Source: an uncultured Desulfuromonas sp. (GTDB taxonomy: Bacteria > Desulfobacterota > Desulfuromonadia > Desulfuromonadales > Desulfuromonadaceae). Taken from it: a DNA stretch of 64,000 nt. The stretch spans positions 2,294,001-2,358,000 of the forward strand of contig NZ_OY787469.1 in assembly GCF_963678835.1 (NCBI RefSeq), in the 5' to 3' direction. Below are positions 36,641 to 45,428 of this stretch, piece after piece (positions within the stretch are counted from its first letter, which is position 1; each line of letters starts with the position of its first letter). The notes below the pieces were generated by a model. The model searched no databases, was not told the origin of the DNA, and saw only the letters and a program-made list of their open reading frames with translations. The position numbers and the translations under genes were made by a program.

Positions 36641-37711
36641 GTGACCAAAAGATTGTTTGTAAAAGGCAACGAGGCTGTTGCCATGGGGGCCATTGAGGCA
36701 GGATGCCGTTATTATTTTGGCTACCCGATCACTCCTCAGAGTGATATTCCCGAATATATCTCCCGTGAGTTTCTGAAAATAGGCGGTGAGTTTATCCAGG
36801 CTGAAAGTGAAGTCGCGTCAATCAATATGCTGCTTGGTGCCAGTGCTTGTGGCGCTCGCGCCATGACGTCATCCTCAAGCCCCGGTATTTCCCTCAAACA
36901 GGAGGGGATTTCGTATATGTCGGGCAGTGAATGTCCCGGTCTGATTGTTAATATCTGTCGCAGTGGCCCTGGTCTTGGTGGTATTGATGCGTCCCAGGCG
37001 GATTATTTCCAAGCCACCAAAGGCGGAGGACATGGTGGTTATCACATCATTGTTTTGGCACCGGACTGTGTTCAGGAAATGTATGACATGGCGATTCTCG
37101 CCTTTGATCTGTCTGATCGTTACCGGGTGCCGGCCATGATTCTGGCGGATGCGGTGATTGGCCAGATGAAGGAAGCCCTTGAGCCCCACCCCTACGTGCA
37201 GCCCGATGATCTTGGTTCTAAAGATTGGGCTCTGATTGGTGACGGCAAAGCCGGGGAACAGAAGATTGTCAAATCCCTCTATCTCGGTGATGGTGAACTT
37301 GAGGCCCACAATAACCGTTTGCACGCCAAGTATGCGGTGATGCAAGACAAAGAAGTGCGTTACGAGGGGATTGGCCTGGAGGATGCTGAGCTGCTGGTAA
37401 CAGCCTATGGCAGCACCGCGCGTATTGCCAAGACCGCCGTGCGTCTGGCCCGTGAACAGGGGATGAAGGTTGGTCTGTTGCGTCCCATTACTCTGTTTCC
37501 GTTTCCGAAAGCAGCGTTTAAAGAGTTTGGTGAGAAAGCCGGTAAGATTCTGTGTTTTGAACTGAATAACGGGCAGATGGTCGATGATGTTCGTCTGGCG
37601 GCACCCGGTGTCGACGTTGATTTTTACGGACGTCCTCCCGGAGCGGGTTCATTGCCGACTCCAGAAGAGTTCCTGACCCAGATCCGTTCCCGTTATGAGG
37701 TGACCGTATGA
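36641..37711 (+). CDS. korA: 2-oxoacid:ferredoxin oxidoreductase alpha subunit
   Basis: A 356-aa alpha subunit. The pyrimidine-type transketolase domain opens with KGNEAVAMGAIEAGCRYYFGYPITPQS. TSSSSPGISLKQEGISYM, the GPGLGGIDASQADY segment and a C-terminal Rossmann-like domain (VTAYGSTARIAKTAVRLARE) follow. GTG 36641 is preceded by GGAGG. It overlaps korB by 4 nt. The length and the four-gene set fit 2-oxoglutarate or 2-oxoisovalerate ferredoxin oxidoreductases. 2-Oxoglutarate is the likelier substrate in a TCA-cycle anaerobe. Confidence 0.9.
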   Translation: MTKRLFVKGNEAVAMGAIEAGCRYYFGYPITPQSDIPEYISREFLKIGGEFIQAESEVASINMLLGASACGARAMTSSSSPGISLKQEGISYMSGSECPGLIVNICRSGPGLGGIDASQADYFQATKGGGHGGYHIIVLAPDCVQEMYDMAILAFDLSDRYRVPAMILADAVIGQMKEALEPHPYVQPDDLGSKDWALIGDGKAGEQKIVKSLYLGDGELEAHNNRLHAKYAVMQDKEVRYEGIGLEDAELLVTAYGSTARIAKTAVRLAREQGMKVGLLRPITLFPFPKAAFKEFGEKAGKILCFELNNGQMVDDVRLAAPGVDVDFYGRPPGAGSLPTPEEFLTQIRSRYEVTV

Positions 37712-38463
37712 CCACGGAAATGAAAAAAGTATTTGCCCGACCTGAGTCCCTCAAGGACGTTCAAACCCATTTCTGTCCCGGTTGCCATCACGGTACGATT
37801 CATCGTCTGGTGGCTGATGCGATGGACTTTTTCGGCATCAAAGATCAGGCTATTGGTGTGGCGTCGGTCGGCTGCAGTGTCTTTTTATATGGCTATTTTG
37901 ATATTGATGTCATTGAAGCGCCCCATGGCCGAGCACCTGCCGTAGCCACCGGTGCCAAGCGGGTCCATCCCAATCGTCCGGTTTTTACCTATCAGGGCGA
38001 CGGCGATCTGGCGGCCATCGGCACCAGCGAAATTATCCACACCGCCAATCGAGGCGAGCCGATCGCGGTTATCTTTGTCAACAATACCACTTATGGGATG
38101 ACCGGCGGACAGATGGCGCCGACAACCCTGCCGTCGCAAAAGACGACGACCTCACCTGGCGGCCGCAATGTGGCCAAGGATGGTTATCCGATCAAGATGG
38201 CCGAGCTTCTATCAGGCCTCGAAGGGGTGGCTTATTCGGTGCGGGTTGCTGTGGATACACCGAAGCATGCCATTCAAGCGGGCAAGGCCATTCGTAAGGC
38301 GTTTGAGACTTCGGTTAAGAACAACAAGTTCGCTTTTGTCGAAGTCTTGGCCAGCTGCCCCACCAACTGGGGCATGAGCCCCCTGGCCGCGAACGAGCGA
38401 GTGGGAACGGAGATGATTCCTTATTTTCCGTTGGGTGTCTACAAGGACTGTGACCAATCTTAG
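37708..38463 (+). CDS. korB: 2-oxoacid:ferredoxin oxidoreductase beta subunit (TPP-binding)
   Basis: A 251-aa thiamine-diphosphate-binding subunit. FCPGCHHG holds the CxxC cluster ligands, SVGCS follows, GDGDLAAIG begins the TPP/Mg motif, and NNTTYGMTGGQMAPTT completes it. It lacks the C-terminal domain of pyruvate enzymes, in line with KorB/VorA. It starts 4 nt inside korA. A third cysteine near FVEVLASCPTNWG is the other cluster ligand. Confidence 0.92.
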   Translation: MTTEMKKVFARPESLKDVQTHFCPGCHHGTIHRLVADAMDFFGIKDQAIGVASVGCSVFLYGYFDIDVIEAPHGRAPAVATGAKRVHPNRPVFTYQGDGDLAAIGTSEIIHTANRGEPIAVIFVNNTTYGMTGGQMAPTTLPSQKTTTSPGGRNVAKDGYPIKMAELLSGLEGVAYSVRVAVDTPKHAIQAGKAIRKAFETSVKNNKFAFVEVLASCPTNWGMSPLAANERVGTEMIPYFPLGVYKDCDQS

Positions 38464-38496
38464 CTGGCGCAGATCATATTTATAAAGGAATAGACG

Positions 38497-39051
38497 ATGA
38501 ACCACGATGTATTTATGGCCGGATTCGGCGGGCAGGGTGTTCTGCTGATCGGTAATCTTTTGGCCTATGCCACCATTATGGAGGGCAACAATGCCTCTTA
38601 TTTTCCGGCATATGGTGTTGAAAAACGCGGTGGTGCAGCAACCTGTACTGTGGTGATGTCGGATCAGCAAGTGGGTTCTCCGGTGGTCGGTGAACCGGAA
38701 GCGTCTTTGTTGCTGAATCCATTATCCATGGAAAAATATTATGAACGTGTTCGTAAAGGCGGTTTTGCCCTGATTAATTCATCGCTGATTGATGACGATG
38801 GGTCGAGCCGAGATGATGTGATAAAGGTGCAGATTCCGGCCAATGATATGGCTCTGGAGATCGGCAATGCCCGTCTGGTGAATATGGTTGTTCTTGGAGC
38901 ATATATCGAGTACAGCAAGGTGGTGGGTATGGAAACCGTCAAGGAAGCTCTCAAGGTGGTGCTGCCTGAACGTAACCATCGGTTTCTGCCGCTGAATTAT
39001 CAGGCTCTCGAAAAAGGGGCCGAGTTCTGTCGTCAGGCTTTGCAGGGCTGA
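38497..39051 (+). CDS. korC: 2-oxoacid:ferredoxin oxidoreductase gamma subunit
   Basis: A 184-aa gamma subunit: FGGQGVLLIGNLLAYATIMEG at the start, FPAYGVEKRGGAATCTVVMS, and NMVVLGAYIEYSKVV are the family blocks. AAAGGAAT lies before the ATG at 38497. It completes the korDABC operon, and a strong terminator follows 37 bp after the stop. Confidence 0.92.
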   Translation: MNHDVFMAGFGGQGVLLIGNLLAYATIMEGNNASYFPAYGVEKRGGAATCTVVMSDQQVGSPVVGEPEASLLLNPLSMEKYYERVRKGGFALINSSLIDDDGSSRDDVIKVQIPANDMALEIGNARLVNMVVLGAYIEYSKVVGMETVKEALKVVLPERNHRFLPLNYQALEKGAEFCRQALQG

Positions 39052-39087
39052 TTCGAACGCGCTGGACGAAACAATTGCTCCTGTGAT

Positions 39088-39115
39088 AAAAAGGCCGGGT
39101 TTTCCCGGCTTTTTT
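39088..39115 (+). terminator. Terminator of the kor operon
   Basis: AAAAAGGCCGGG-TTTT-CCCGGCTTTTTTG: a 6-bp GC stem with A tract before and T6 after. The stretch to 39344 shows nothing else. Confidence 0.9.
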
Positions 39116-39344
39116 GTGCTTTGGAAGGTTGCTGCTGTTGTCCTTAAGGTCAACGAATCGTGCGTGTCATGAGCTGTGGTATTGACGGTGATAACCGGCA
39201 TTGATTTGGCCAACCCAGCTGTGCTGGTACCTTGTCCAAGAGGGAGCGGGCTTCGCCCACCCCCACGGGCATTGACGCTGAACCGTCTGCGATAAAACTG
39301 AATCGAACCAATCTGCATGTAATCAAGACATCATTAAGGAAGTT

Positions 39345-39764
39345 ATGTTACCTGTCGTTGAGTTTATCAAACTGAACAAGCCGGAAAAAGCCAAGTGTTT
39401 GTGTCTGTTGGCCGAGGAGTTTTTTGCCCAGCGCAAGCGGGTTCTGATCCTCGTCGAAGATGACAATCAGGCTTTGACCCTGGATCGTTTCATGTGGACT
39501 TGGAATAAAGGTTCGTTTCTGCCTCATGTTTGGGATAATGGTGCCGTAGAATGCCATGAAGAGTCCATTGCCATCGGGACTCGCGAACATAATTCCAATG
39601 GTGCTTCGGTGTTGATTGCCGCACGCCCCTGTTCTGTGGAATTCATGCGCCAGTTTAAGCATGTTATTGAGTTTGCCGAAACCTACGATCAGGCTCTGGT
39701 TGAAGCGGCGCGCGGTCGTTTCCGTGCCTGGAGGGAGTGCGGTTGTGAACCTCGCATGCGTTAA
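39345..39764 (+). CDS. holC: DNA polymerase III chi subunit
   Basis: A 139-aa HolC-like protein, the clamp-loader accessory that binds SSB. The N-terminus is VEFIKLNKPEKAKCLCLLAEEF, then KRVLILVEDDNQALTLDRFMWTW (the family LDxxLWTW motif), FLPH, and a C-terminal AARGRFRAWRECGCEPR. TAAGGA precedes the ATG. It overlaps rsmE by 20 nt. The family is weakly conserved, but the WTW and FLPH motifs make the call fairly safe. Confidence 0.82.
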   Translation: MLPVVEFIKLNKPEKAKCLCLLAEEFFAQRKRVLILVEDDNQALTLDRFMWTWNKGSFLPHVWDNGAVECHEESIAIGTREHNSNGASVLIAARPCSVEFMRQFKHVIEFAETYDQALVEAARGRFRAWRECGCEPRMR

Positions 39765-40509
39765 TAATGGTGGACCTGTCAGCCGCATTGTCAGCGCTTG
39801 CGCTCTGACGTTGGAGCAGGAGGCTTTCGTTGGCTGTGCCGCGCGCGCAGCCCTGGACATCTGGCAGGCCCGTGTCGGTGAGATTGTTACGGTGGAAGAT
39901 CCGTTTCAGCAGTGTTATCGGGCGCGAATTACCGGCTTGAAAGATGATGACGCGACACTTGTTCCGTTTGAGAGGATAGAACCGGTAGAGTCTCCTCTGC
40001 AGATCTGTGTCTGTCAGGCGTTGCCGGAAAAGGAGCGTTTCGAACTGGTGCTGCAAAAGATAACTGAGATCGGCATCAATCGCATTATTCCATTTGTTTC
40101 ACGTCATTCAACAACGGTTGAAGAACGCGATTCCGGCCAAAAAAAGTCACACCGCTGGCCCGATGTGGTACTGCGCGCTGGTCGCCAGTGTCGTCGGGCT
40201 CAATTGCCGGAGCTGATGGAGGTCGTTGATTTTGAGACCATGCTCGATGCCGTGGCGGATTGGGATGTCAAATTGCTCCTGAGTGAAAAAGCAGCGGCCT
40301 GGTCGTTTCGTGAAGGGATTGGTTCGGCGCGACCGGATCGGATTGCCGTGATTGTCGGTCCGGAAGGCGGCTTTGCCAATGAGGAGATTGACCTGGCCCA
40401 AGGGCGAGGTGTTGTGCCGGTGACGGTGGGGCGACGTATTTTACGAACCGAGACAGCAGCTATTGTGGCGGCAGCGCTGGCTCAATTTTGTGTAGGGGAT
40501 TATGCCTGA
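39745..40509 (+). CDS. rsmE: 16S rRNA m3U1498 methyltransferase
   Basis: A 254-aa SPOUT methyltransferase modifying U1498 in the decoding centre of 16S rRNA. It has an N-terminal PUA-like domain and then the trefoil-knot domain with LPEKERFELVLQKITEIG, GRQCRRAQLPEL, VIVGPEGGFANEEIDLA and GRRILRTETAAI. GTG 39745 is chosen because GGAGGGAG lies 7 nt upstream. The longer frame from 39616 runs inside holC. It overlaps trmJ by 8 nt. Confidence 0.92.
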   Translation: MNLACVNNGGPVSRIVSACALTLEQEAFVGCAARAALDIWQARVGEIVTVEDPFQQCYRARITGLKDDDATLVPFERIEPVESPLQICVCQALPEKERFELVLQKITEIGINRIIPFVSRHSTTVEERDSGQKKSHRWPDVVLRAGRQCRRAQLPELMEVVDFETMLDAVADWDVKLLLSEKAAAWSFREGIGSARPDRIAVIVGPEGGFANEEIDLAQGRGVVPVTVGRRILRTETAAIVAAALAQFCVGDYA

Positions 40510-41287
40510 AAAACAATACAATCCTGATGTGACGGCCCAGCTGACGGTGATTTTGGTTGAACCGCAGGGACCATTGAATATCGGCTCGGTGTGTCGGGCG
40601 ATGGGGAACTTCGGTTTTACGGATCTGCGGCTGGTCAATCCACAGACCAATCATCTACGCCACGAAGCCCGACAGATGGCGGTCAAGGCCAGCGATATTC
40701 TGGAAGGTGCCAAAATTTATTCCTCTCTGGAAGAAGCGTTGCATGGCTGCCAGTATGCCTTTGGTACCACGCGCCGTTTTGGTCGTTACCGTGATCGGGA
40801 TGATTTTTTTTATCCCGATACTGCGGCACAGGTGATTGCCGGGTTTGATCACGACATTCATACGGCGCTTGTGTTCGGACGCGAGGATTGTGGACTCCTC
40901 AACGAGGAGCTCGACCTGTGTCAGCGCTTTTTGACCATTCCGACCTGTGACGCCATGCCGTCGATGAATCTGGCCCAGTCCGTGGCCTTGTGTTTGTACG
41001 AGGTGTCCAAGCAGGGGCTTGAAGCGCGTGGTGAATTGCTTAAGCCCGATCTGGCTGAGATTGACCAGACGGAGGCGATGTTACAGCATATGAAAGAAAC
41101 ACTGACGCGGATCGACTATCTTGATCCGCAGAACCCGGATCATATTCTGCGTTCGTTCCGGCGACTGTTTGGCAAGAGCGGTTTGTCGGAGCGCGATGTG
41201 CGTATCTTACGTGGGTTGTGGAGCCGCATTGATCGGGTCCAGACGGAACTGGAAAAACGAATAAACTCAGATGGAGAAAATCAATGA
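40502..41287 (+). CDS. trmJ: tRNA 2'-O-ribose methyltransferase, TrmJ family
   Basis: A 261-aa SPOUT enzyme acting on position 32 of tRNAs. The knot motifs are ILVEPQGPLNIGSVCRAMGNFG, LVFGREDCGLLNEEL and PTCDAMPSMNLAQSVALCLYE. A C-terminal helical extension (about 180-255) with the SGLSERDVRILRGLWSRI segment is typical of TrmJ. It overlaps rsmE and, by 4 nt, the next gene. Confidence 0.9.
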   Translation: MPEKQYNPDVTAQLTVILVEPQGPLNIGSVCRAMGNFGFTDLRLVNPQTNHLRHEARQMAVKASDILEGAKIYSSLEEALHGCQYAFGTTRRFGRYRDRDDFFYPDTAAQVIAGFDHDIHTALVFGREDCGLLNEELDLCQRFLTIPTCDAMPSMNLAQSVALCLYEVSKQGLEARGELLKPDLAEIDQTEAMLQHMKETLTRIDYLDPQNPDHILRSFRRLFGKSGLSERDVRILRGLWSRIDRVQTELEKRINSDGENQ

Positions 41288-41601
41288 GTGATCTGTTGCA
41301 AAGCGTCACGTTGGAAAATGGTTTACATGTCGCGTTTTCTGATGAAACGGTTCGCTATTTTGGTGATTATCATCGGATTCAGATCGATGTCTTTGTTGTG
41401 CTGGAAGATGGACGTCGAGAACAGTTTCAGCGCCTGGAAAGGATGGGCATCAGTGGCGATATGTTGGATGAATCCAAGCGGGAGGTGATGGGTGCTTTTC
41501 GGGCAAACTGTTTGCCGTACATGGCGTCGAACGGATTTCCGGACAAGTTTATCGCCAGCCTGAAACGACGGAAAGTTAAGTTGTTGGCAGGACTGCGTTG
41601 A
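41284..41601 (+). CDS. Conserved hypothetical protein between trmJ and rlmD
   Basis: A 105-aa soluble protein with an N-terminal beta-rich part (VTLENGLHVAFSDETVRYFGDY, IDVFVVLEDG) and a helical C-terminal part rich in basic residues (SLKRRKVKLLAG). It starts in ATGA overlap with trmJ and ends in TGATG overlap with rlmD, so it is translated with RNA-modifying enzymes. I do not recognise the family; an RNA-related role is inferred from position only. Confidence 0.75.
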   Translation: MSDLLQSVTLENGLHVAFSDETVRYFGDYHRIQIDVFVVLEDGRREQFQRLERMGISGDMLDESKREVMGAFRANCLPYMASNGFPDKFIASLKRRKVKLLAGLR

Positions 41602-42890
41602 TGATTGAATTGACCGTTACAACGCTGGCACATGGTGGCGCAGGTCTGGGGCATCACGATGGCAAAGCGGTGTTTGTCTTTGGCGCCATTCCGGGTGACC
41701 GCATCCGCTGTCATATCGTCCAGAATAAAAAACGCTATGCCCGTGCCGACCTGGTCGAGATTCTTGATCCTTCCGACTTACGGCAGGAGCCGGCCTGCTC
41801 CCACTTTGGTGACTGTGGTGGGTGTGACTGGCAGCAGTTGTCTTATGAGCAGCAATGCCAATGGAAACAACGGCTTTTCGCCGACAGCTGCGTGCGTCAT
41901 GGCCACATTGAGCAGGGCAGCGTCCGAGCTTTTGTCCCAGCGCCGCAAGAGTTCGGCTATCGCAGTCGGGTGCAATTTAAGTGTGGCAACGCAGCGCAAG
42001 GGTTTGTCCTCGGGTTTTACCGTCGTGGCAGCCATGATGTGATTGATGTTCGCCAGTGTCCGGTGGTTGCACCACCTATTGCTGCACAGATGACAGCATG
42101 GCGGACCCTGTTTGACGGGAGTGTGTACGCCTCTTTTGTGTCGCAGATTGATGTGGCGGTGGGGTGCGATGATGCATTGCGCACCATTGTTCATTACCAC
42201 GGCACCGAGACCAACGCTTTTTGTTCCTGGCTGGCCGGTTGTCTCAATGCCGTCGATGGTGCAGTGCTGGTGCAATCCGGGCACAAATCCGGCAAATCCG
42301 CTTTGACGGTGCTGCGCGGTCAGGCAAATTTGGCCATTCGTGTTGATGACCCGCCGCTGGAGCTTCACTATGGTCCAGGAGGCTTTGCCCAGGTGAATCT
42401 GGCTCAGAACCGTCAACTCGTGGCACGGGTTATCGAAGCGGCTGAGGTGACAGCGGAGGATTGCGTGCTTGATTTGTATTGTGGCATGGGCAATTTTTCT
42501 TTGCCGCTGGCACGTTGTGCCGGTGAGGTGGTCGGGGTCGAAGATTATGCGCCATCCATTGCGTCTGCTGCAGACAATCGTGACGCTCTCGGACTGGACA
42601 ATGCGACGTTTCATGCCTGCAGCGTTAAAGACTTTCTCGGGCGCTGGAAGCGAGCGGCTGATGTGATTGTTCTCGACCCGCCCCGGAGCGGCGCGCGCGA
42701 CGCAGTCGCAGGGATAATGGGTTGTCGACCGCGGCGGATTGTCTATGTCTCGTGCGATCAACAGACCCTGATGCGTGATATTACCGCACTCGCCCAAGCG
42801 TATACCGTGACGTCAATTCAGGCTCTCGACATGTTTCCTCAGACCTGTCATACTGAAGTTCTTGCCGTGCTGGATCGGCGGCAAGGTTAG
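41601..42890 (+). CDS. rlmD: 23S rRNA m5U methyltransferase, RlmD/RumA family
   Basis: A 429-aa SAM-dependent RNA (uracil-5) methyltransferase. It has an N-terminal TRAM domain, the 4Fe-4S cysteines CSHFGDCGGCDWQ (about residues 67-79), then GPGGFAQVNLAQN, the SAM motif LDLYCGMGNFSLPLA, the VLDPPRSGAR motif and the catalytic cysteine in YVSCDQQTLMRD. The ATG at 41601 shares bases with the preceding stop. The exact target uridine (747, 1939 or tRNA U54) cannot be read from the sequence. Confidence 0.92.
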   Translation: MIELTVTTLAHGGAGLGHHDGKAVFVFGAIPGDRIRCHIVQNKKRYARADLVEILDPSDLRQEPACSHFGDCGGCDWQQLSYEQQCQWKQRLFADSCVRHGHIEQGSVRAFVPAPQEFGYRSRVQFKCGNAAQGFVLGFYRRGSHDVIDVRQCPVVAPPIAAQMTAWRTLFDGSVYASFVSQIDVAVGCDDALRTIVHYHGTETNAFCSWLAGCLNAVDGAVLVQSGHKSGKSALTVLRGQANLAIRVDDPPLELHYGPGGFAQVNLAQNRQLVARVIEAAEVTAEDCVLDLYCGMGNFSLPLARCAGEVVGVEDYAPSIASAADNRDALGLDNATFHACSVKDFLGRWKRAADVIVLDPPRSGARDAVAGIMGCRPRRIVYVSCDQQTLMRDITALAQAYTVTSIQALDMFPQTCHTEVLAVLDRRQG

Positions 42891-42990
42891 ACAGGGCACA
42901 TGGTAAGTCGTTTCAACAGGTTGTGTCTTTTTTCTTGCCACAGAAATATGGATGTGTTACATACTTCTGGATAAATCTTTTCATTTATGA

Positions 42991-43018
42991 GAAGTGAGCT
43001 TTTTGCTCACTTTTTTTG
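42991..43018 (+). terminator. Terminator upstream of rimP
   Basis: GTGAGC-TTTTT-GCTCAC followed by T7: a compact hairpin that ends the holC-rlmD transcript before the rimP operon. Confidence 0.85.
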
Positions 43019-43060
43019 TTTTATCGGTTTTTTTTCAGAGGATAAGGCAGTCGTAAATCT

Positions 43061-43549
43061 ATGTCCCAAGAAGTTGTTTTGAATAAAGTGACCGAACTGG
43101 CTGAGCCCATCCTTGAAGAACAGGGGCTTGAGTTGGTGGATATTGAGTTTTTCTCTCAAGGGCCCGAATGGTTGCTGCGCCTGTTTATTGATAAGCCGGG
43201 TGGTGTCAACCTCGACGATTGCGCTGATTGCAGTCGAGAGTTGAGTCTGATTCTTGATGTCGAAGAGGTCATAGAGGTGGGCTATCGTCTCGAAGTTTCT
43301 TCGCCGGGAATTGATCGCCCTCTGAAAAAAGAAGCAGATTTTGAGCGCTTTAAAGGTGAGGTCGTTCGTGCCAAAACACTGCAGGCAATCGATCCTGATC
43401 TACGTGGCTATCAGCGCAAAACGTTTATCGGTGAATTACTTGGCCTGGAAAATGGCGTGGTTTTCATCGAACAGAATGATAAAGAAGGTGGTCGGGTAGA
43501 GCTGCCCTTTGACAGCTTGGAAGCGATCAACCTCGAACCGCAGTTTTAA
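43061..43549 (+). CDS. rimP: Ribosome maturation factor
   Basis: A 162-aa RimP needed for 30S subunit maturation. LEEQGLELVDIEF at the N-terminal domain, WLLRLFIDKPGGVNLDDC, the YRLEVSSPGIDRPLKKEADFERFKG motif and a C-terminal SH3-like domain are all present. It is the first gene of the rimP-nusA-ylxR-infB-rbfA unit, a conserved bacterial order. Confidence 0.95.
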   Translation: MSQEVVLNKVTELAEPILEEQGLELVDIEFFSQGPEWLLRLFIDKPGGVNLDDCADCSRELSLILDVEEVIEVGYRLEVSSPGIDRPLKKEADFERFKGEVVRAKTLQAIDPDLRGYQRKTFIGELLGLENGVVFIEQNDKEGGRVELPFDSLEAINLEPQF

Positions 43550-43652
43550 GCACATGCGGCAAAGGCCTGCTGCTTAGCTTATTGCCGGATGATTAATCTC
43601 GCCACAGTTCTACTGTGCCGGTATTTAGCGAGTACAACATAGGAGAGTTAAA

Positions 43653-44825
43653 ATGGTTGCTAATCTCAACCACGTCATTGATCAGGTCGTGAAAGACAAA
43701 GGTGTGGACCGGGAGATTCTGGTTGAAGCTCTGGAGTCCGCTGTTCTTTCTGCGGCCAATAAAAAATATCGTAACACGCGTGAACTTGAGGCCCACTACA
43801 ATACCGAACAGGGTGAAGTTGAGCTGTTTGAATTTGTCACCGTGGTTGACGAAGTTCAGGATTCCTACAAGGAAATTGATCTTGATGAGGCGCGTGAAAT
43901 CGATCCCGACGTGGAATGTGGCGACTCTCTTGGTATGAAAATGGATTCCGGCAGCTTCAGTCGTATCGCTGCCCAGACTGCGAAGCAGGTGATTATTCAG
44001 AAGGTTCGTGAGGCGGAGCGCGAAGGGGTCTATAACGAATTTAAAGATCGTGTCGGTGAGCTGGTGAATGGCATTGTGCGTCGCTATGAACGTGGAGACC
44101 TTATTGTCGACCTTGGCCGTGCAGAAGCGTTGCTGCCGCATCGTGAGCAGGTGCCTCGTGAAAATTATCGCCAGGCGGACCGCGTTCGTGCTTATATTGC
44201 AGAAGTGAAAATGTCGCCCAAGGGGCCACAGATTATCTTGTCTCGCACGCATCCCAGCTTGGTGATCGAGCTGTTTAAAACGGAAGTTCCTGAGATCTCT
44301 GAAGGTATTGTTGAAATTGTCTCGTGCTCACGTGAGCCGGGTAGCCGCGCTAAAATTGCTGTGGTTTCGCATGATCCTGATGTTGACCCGGTTGGCGCCT
44401 GTGTTGGTATGCGCGGTTCTCGTGTCCAGAATGTTGTTTCCGAGCTGCGCGGTGAAAAGATCGACATCATTCCCTGGACACCGGATATGGCGCGTTTTGC
44501 CTGTTCTGCACTGGCTCCTGCGGATGTTTCACGTGTTTACGTGGACAATGAAGAGCAAGCCATGGAAATTATTGTTCCTGACGATCAATTATCTCTGGCT
44601 ATTGGTAAAAAAGGCCAGAATGTCCGCCTTGCTGCACGCCTGATCGGTTGGAAAATCGATATCAAGAGTGAAAGCCGTGCGGCGGAAATCGAGCAGGAAG
44701 AAAATCGTTCTGCTGAAGAAGCTGAAGCAGAGGCGGACGTTGAGACGGATACTGAAGAACAAAGCGTTTCTGTTGAAGAAACGGCTTCCGATGAGACACC
44801 CGCTCAAGTTGAGGAAGAAGAGTAA
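43653..44825 (+). CDS. nusA: Transcription termination/antitermination factor NusA
   Basis: A 390-aa NusA: N-terminal RNA-polymerase-binding domain (about 1-130), S1 domain ([16 protein letters not shown]-like segment near 140-200), then two KH domains ([40 protein letters not shown]). The C-terminal about 45 residues are highly acidic and replace the AR repeats of E. coli. AGGAGAG precedes the ATG at 43653. It lies between rimP and ylxR. Confidence 0.95.
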   Translation: MVANLNHVIDQVVKDKGVDREILVEALESAVLSAANKKYRNTRELEAHYNTEQGEVELFEFVTVVDEVQDSYKEIDLDEAREIDPDVECGDSLGMKMDSGSFSRIAAQTAKQVIIQKVREAEREGVYNEFKDRVGELVNGIVRRYERGDLIVDLGRAEALLPHREQVPRENYRQADRVRAYIAEVKMSPKGPQIILSRTHPSLVIELFKTEVPEISEGIVEIVSCSREPGSRAKIAVVSHDPDVDPVGACVGMRGSRVQNVVSELRGEKIDIIPWTPDMARFACSALAPADVSRVYVDNEEQAMEIIVPDDQLSLAIGKKGQNVRLAARLIGWKIDIKSESRAAEIEQEENRSAEEAEAEADVETDTEEQSVSVEETASDETPAQVEEEE

Positions 44826-44831
44826 CTGGAC

Positions 44832-45428
44832 GTGTCGAAGCAGGCGCACCGCCCACAAAGAAGCTGTGTCGTTTGTCGACGCAGCGCGGATCAGGATGAG
44901 TTGATTCGTTATGTTGCTGCTCCCGATGGGCGACTTTTGGTGGATTATCAGCATAAGCTGCCGGGACGCGGTGCTTATACCTGCTTTGATTCAGAATGTA
45001 TTACCCGGGCTGTACAACGCCGCGCGTTTGTACGGTCCATGAAAAATGCTCAAATTGATGTTGACATCGAATCGCTGATCGGACAACTTCGCCAACAGGT
45101 GGAGGTACGAATCCTTAATTTGATCGGCATGGCACGAAAAGCCGGTCTGGTTGCCAGTGGCAGCCAGATGGTGCTGGCAACCCTGAAGAAACCGGCAGAG
45201 ATTGCCTGGGTGCTTTTGGCCAGTGATGTGACGCAAAATGTTGGTTCTAAAGTGCGGCAGCAAACCGCACGTGCCTGCATACCGCTGATTGAGTGTTTTG
45301 ATAAAGCGACCTTGGGACGCGCGTTAGGCCTGTCGGAACGCAGTGTGATGGCTGTGACGAAAAGTCCGTTGGCGCAAACATTAAATCACGAGCTGCAACG
45401 ATATAGAGATGTAATGGGGGAATTCTGA
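44832..45428 (+). CDS. YlxR/L7Ae fusion-type RNA-binding protein
   Basis: A 198-aa protein with an N-terminal YlxR (DUF448) domain ([33 protein letters not shown]) fused to a C-terminal L7Ae/YlxQ-like domain ([34 protein letters not shown]). In Firmicutes these are separate genes in the same operon position; the fusion is common in Desulfuromonadota and Proteobacteria. It starts at GTG 44832, 6 nt after nusA, and overlaps infB by one base. Confidence 0.9.
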   Translation: MSKQAHRPQRSCVVCRRSADQDELIRYVAAPDGRLLVDYQHKLPGRGAYTCFDSECITRAVQRRAFVRSMKNAQIDVDIESLIGQLRQQVEVRILNLIGMARKAGLVASGSQMVLATLKKPAEIAWVLLASDVTQNVGSKVRQQTARACIPLIECFDKATLGRALGLSERSVMAVTKSPLAQTLNHELQRYRDVMGEF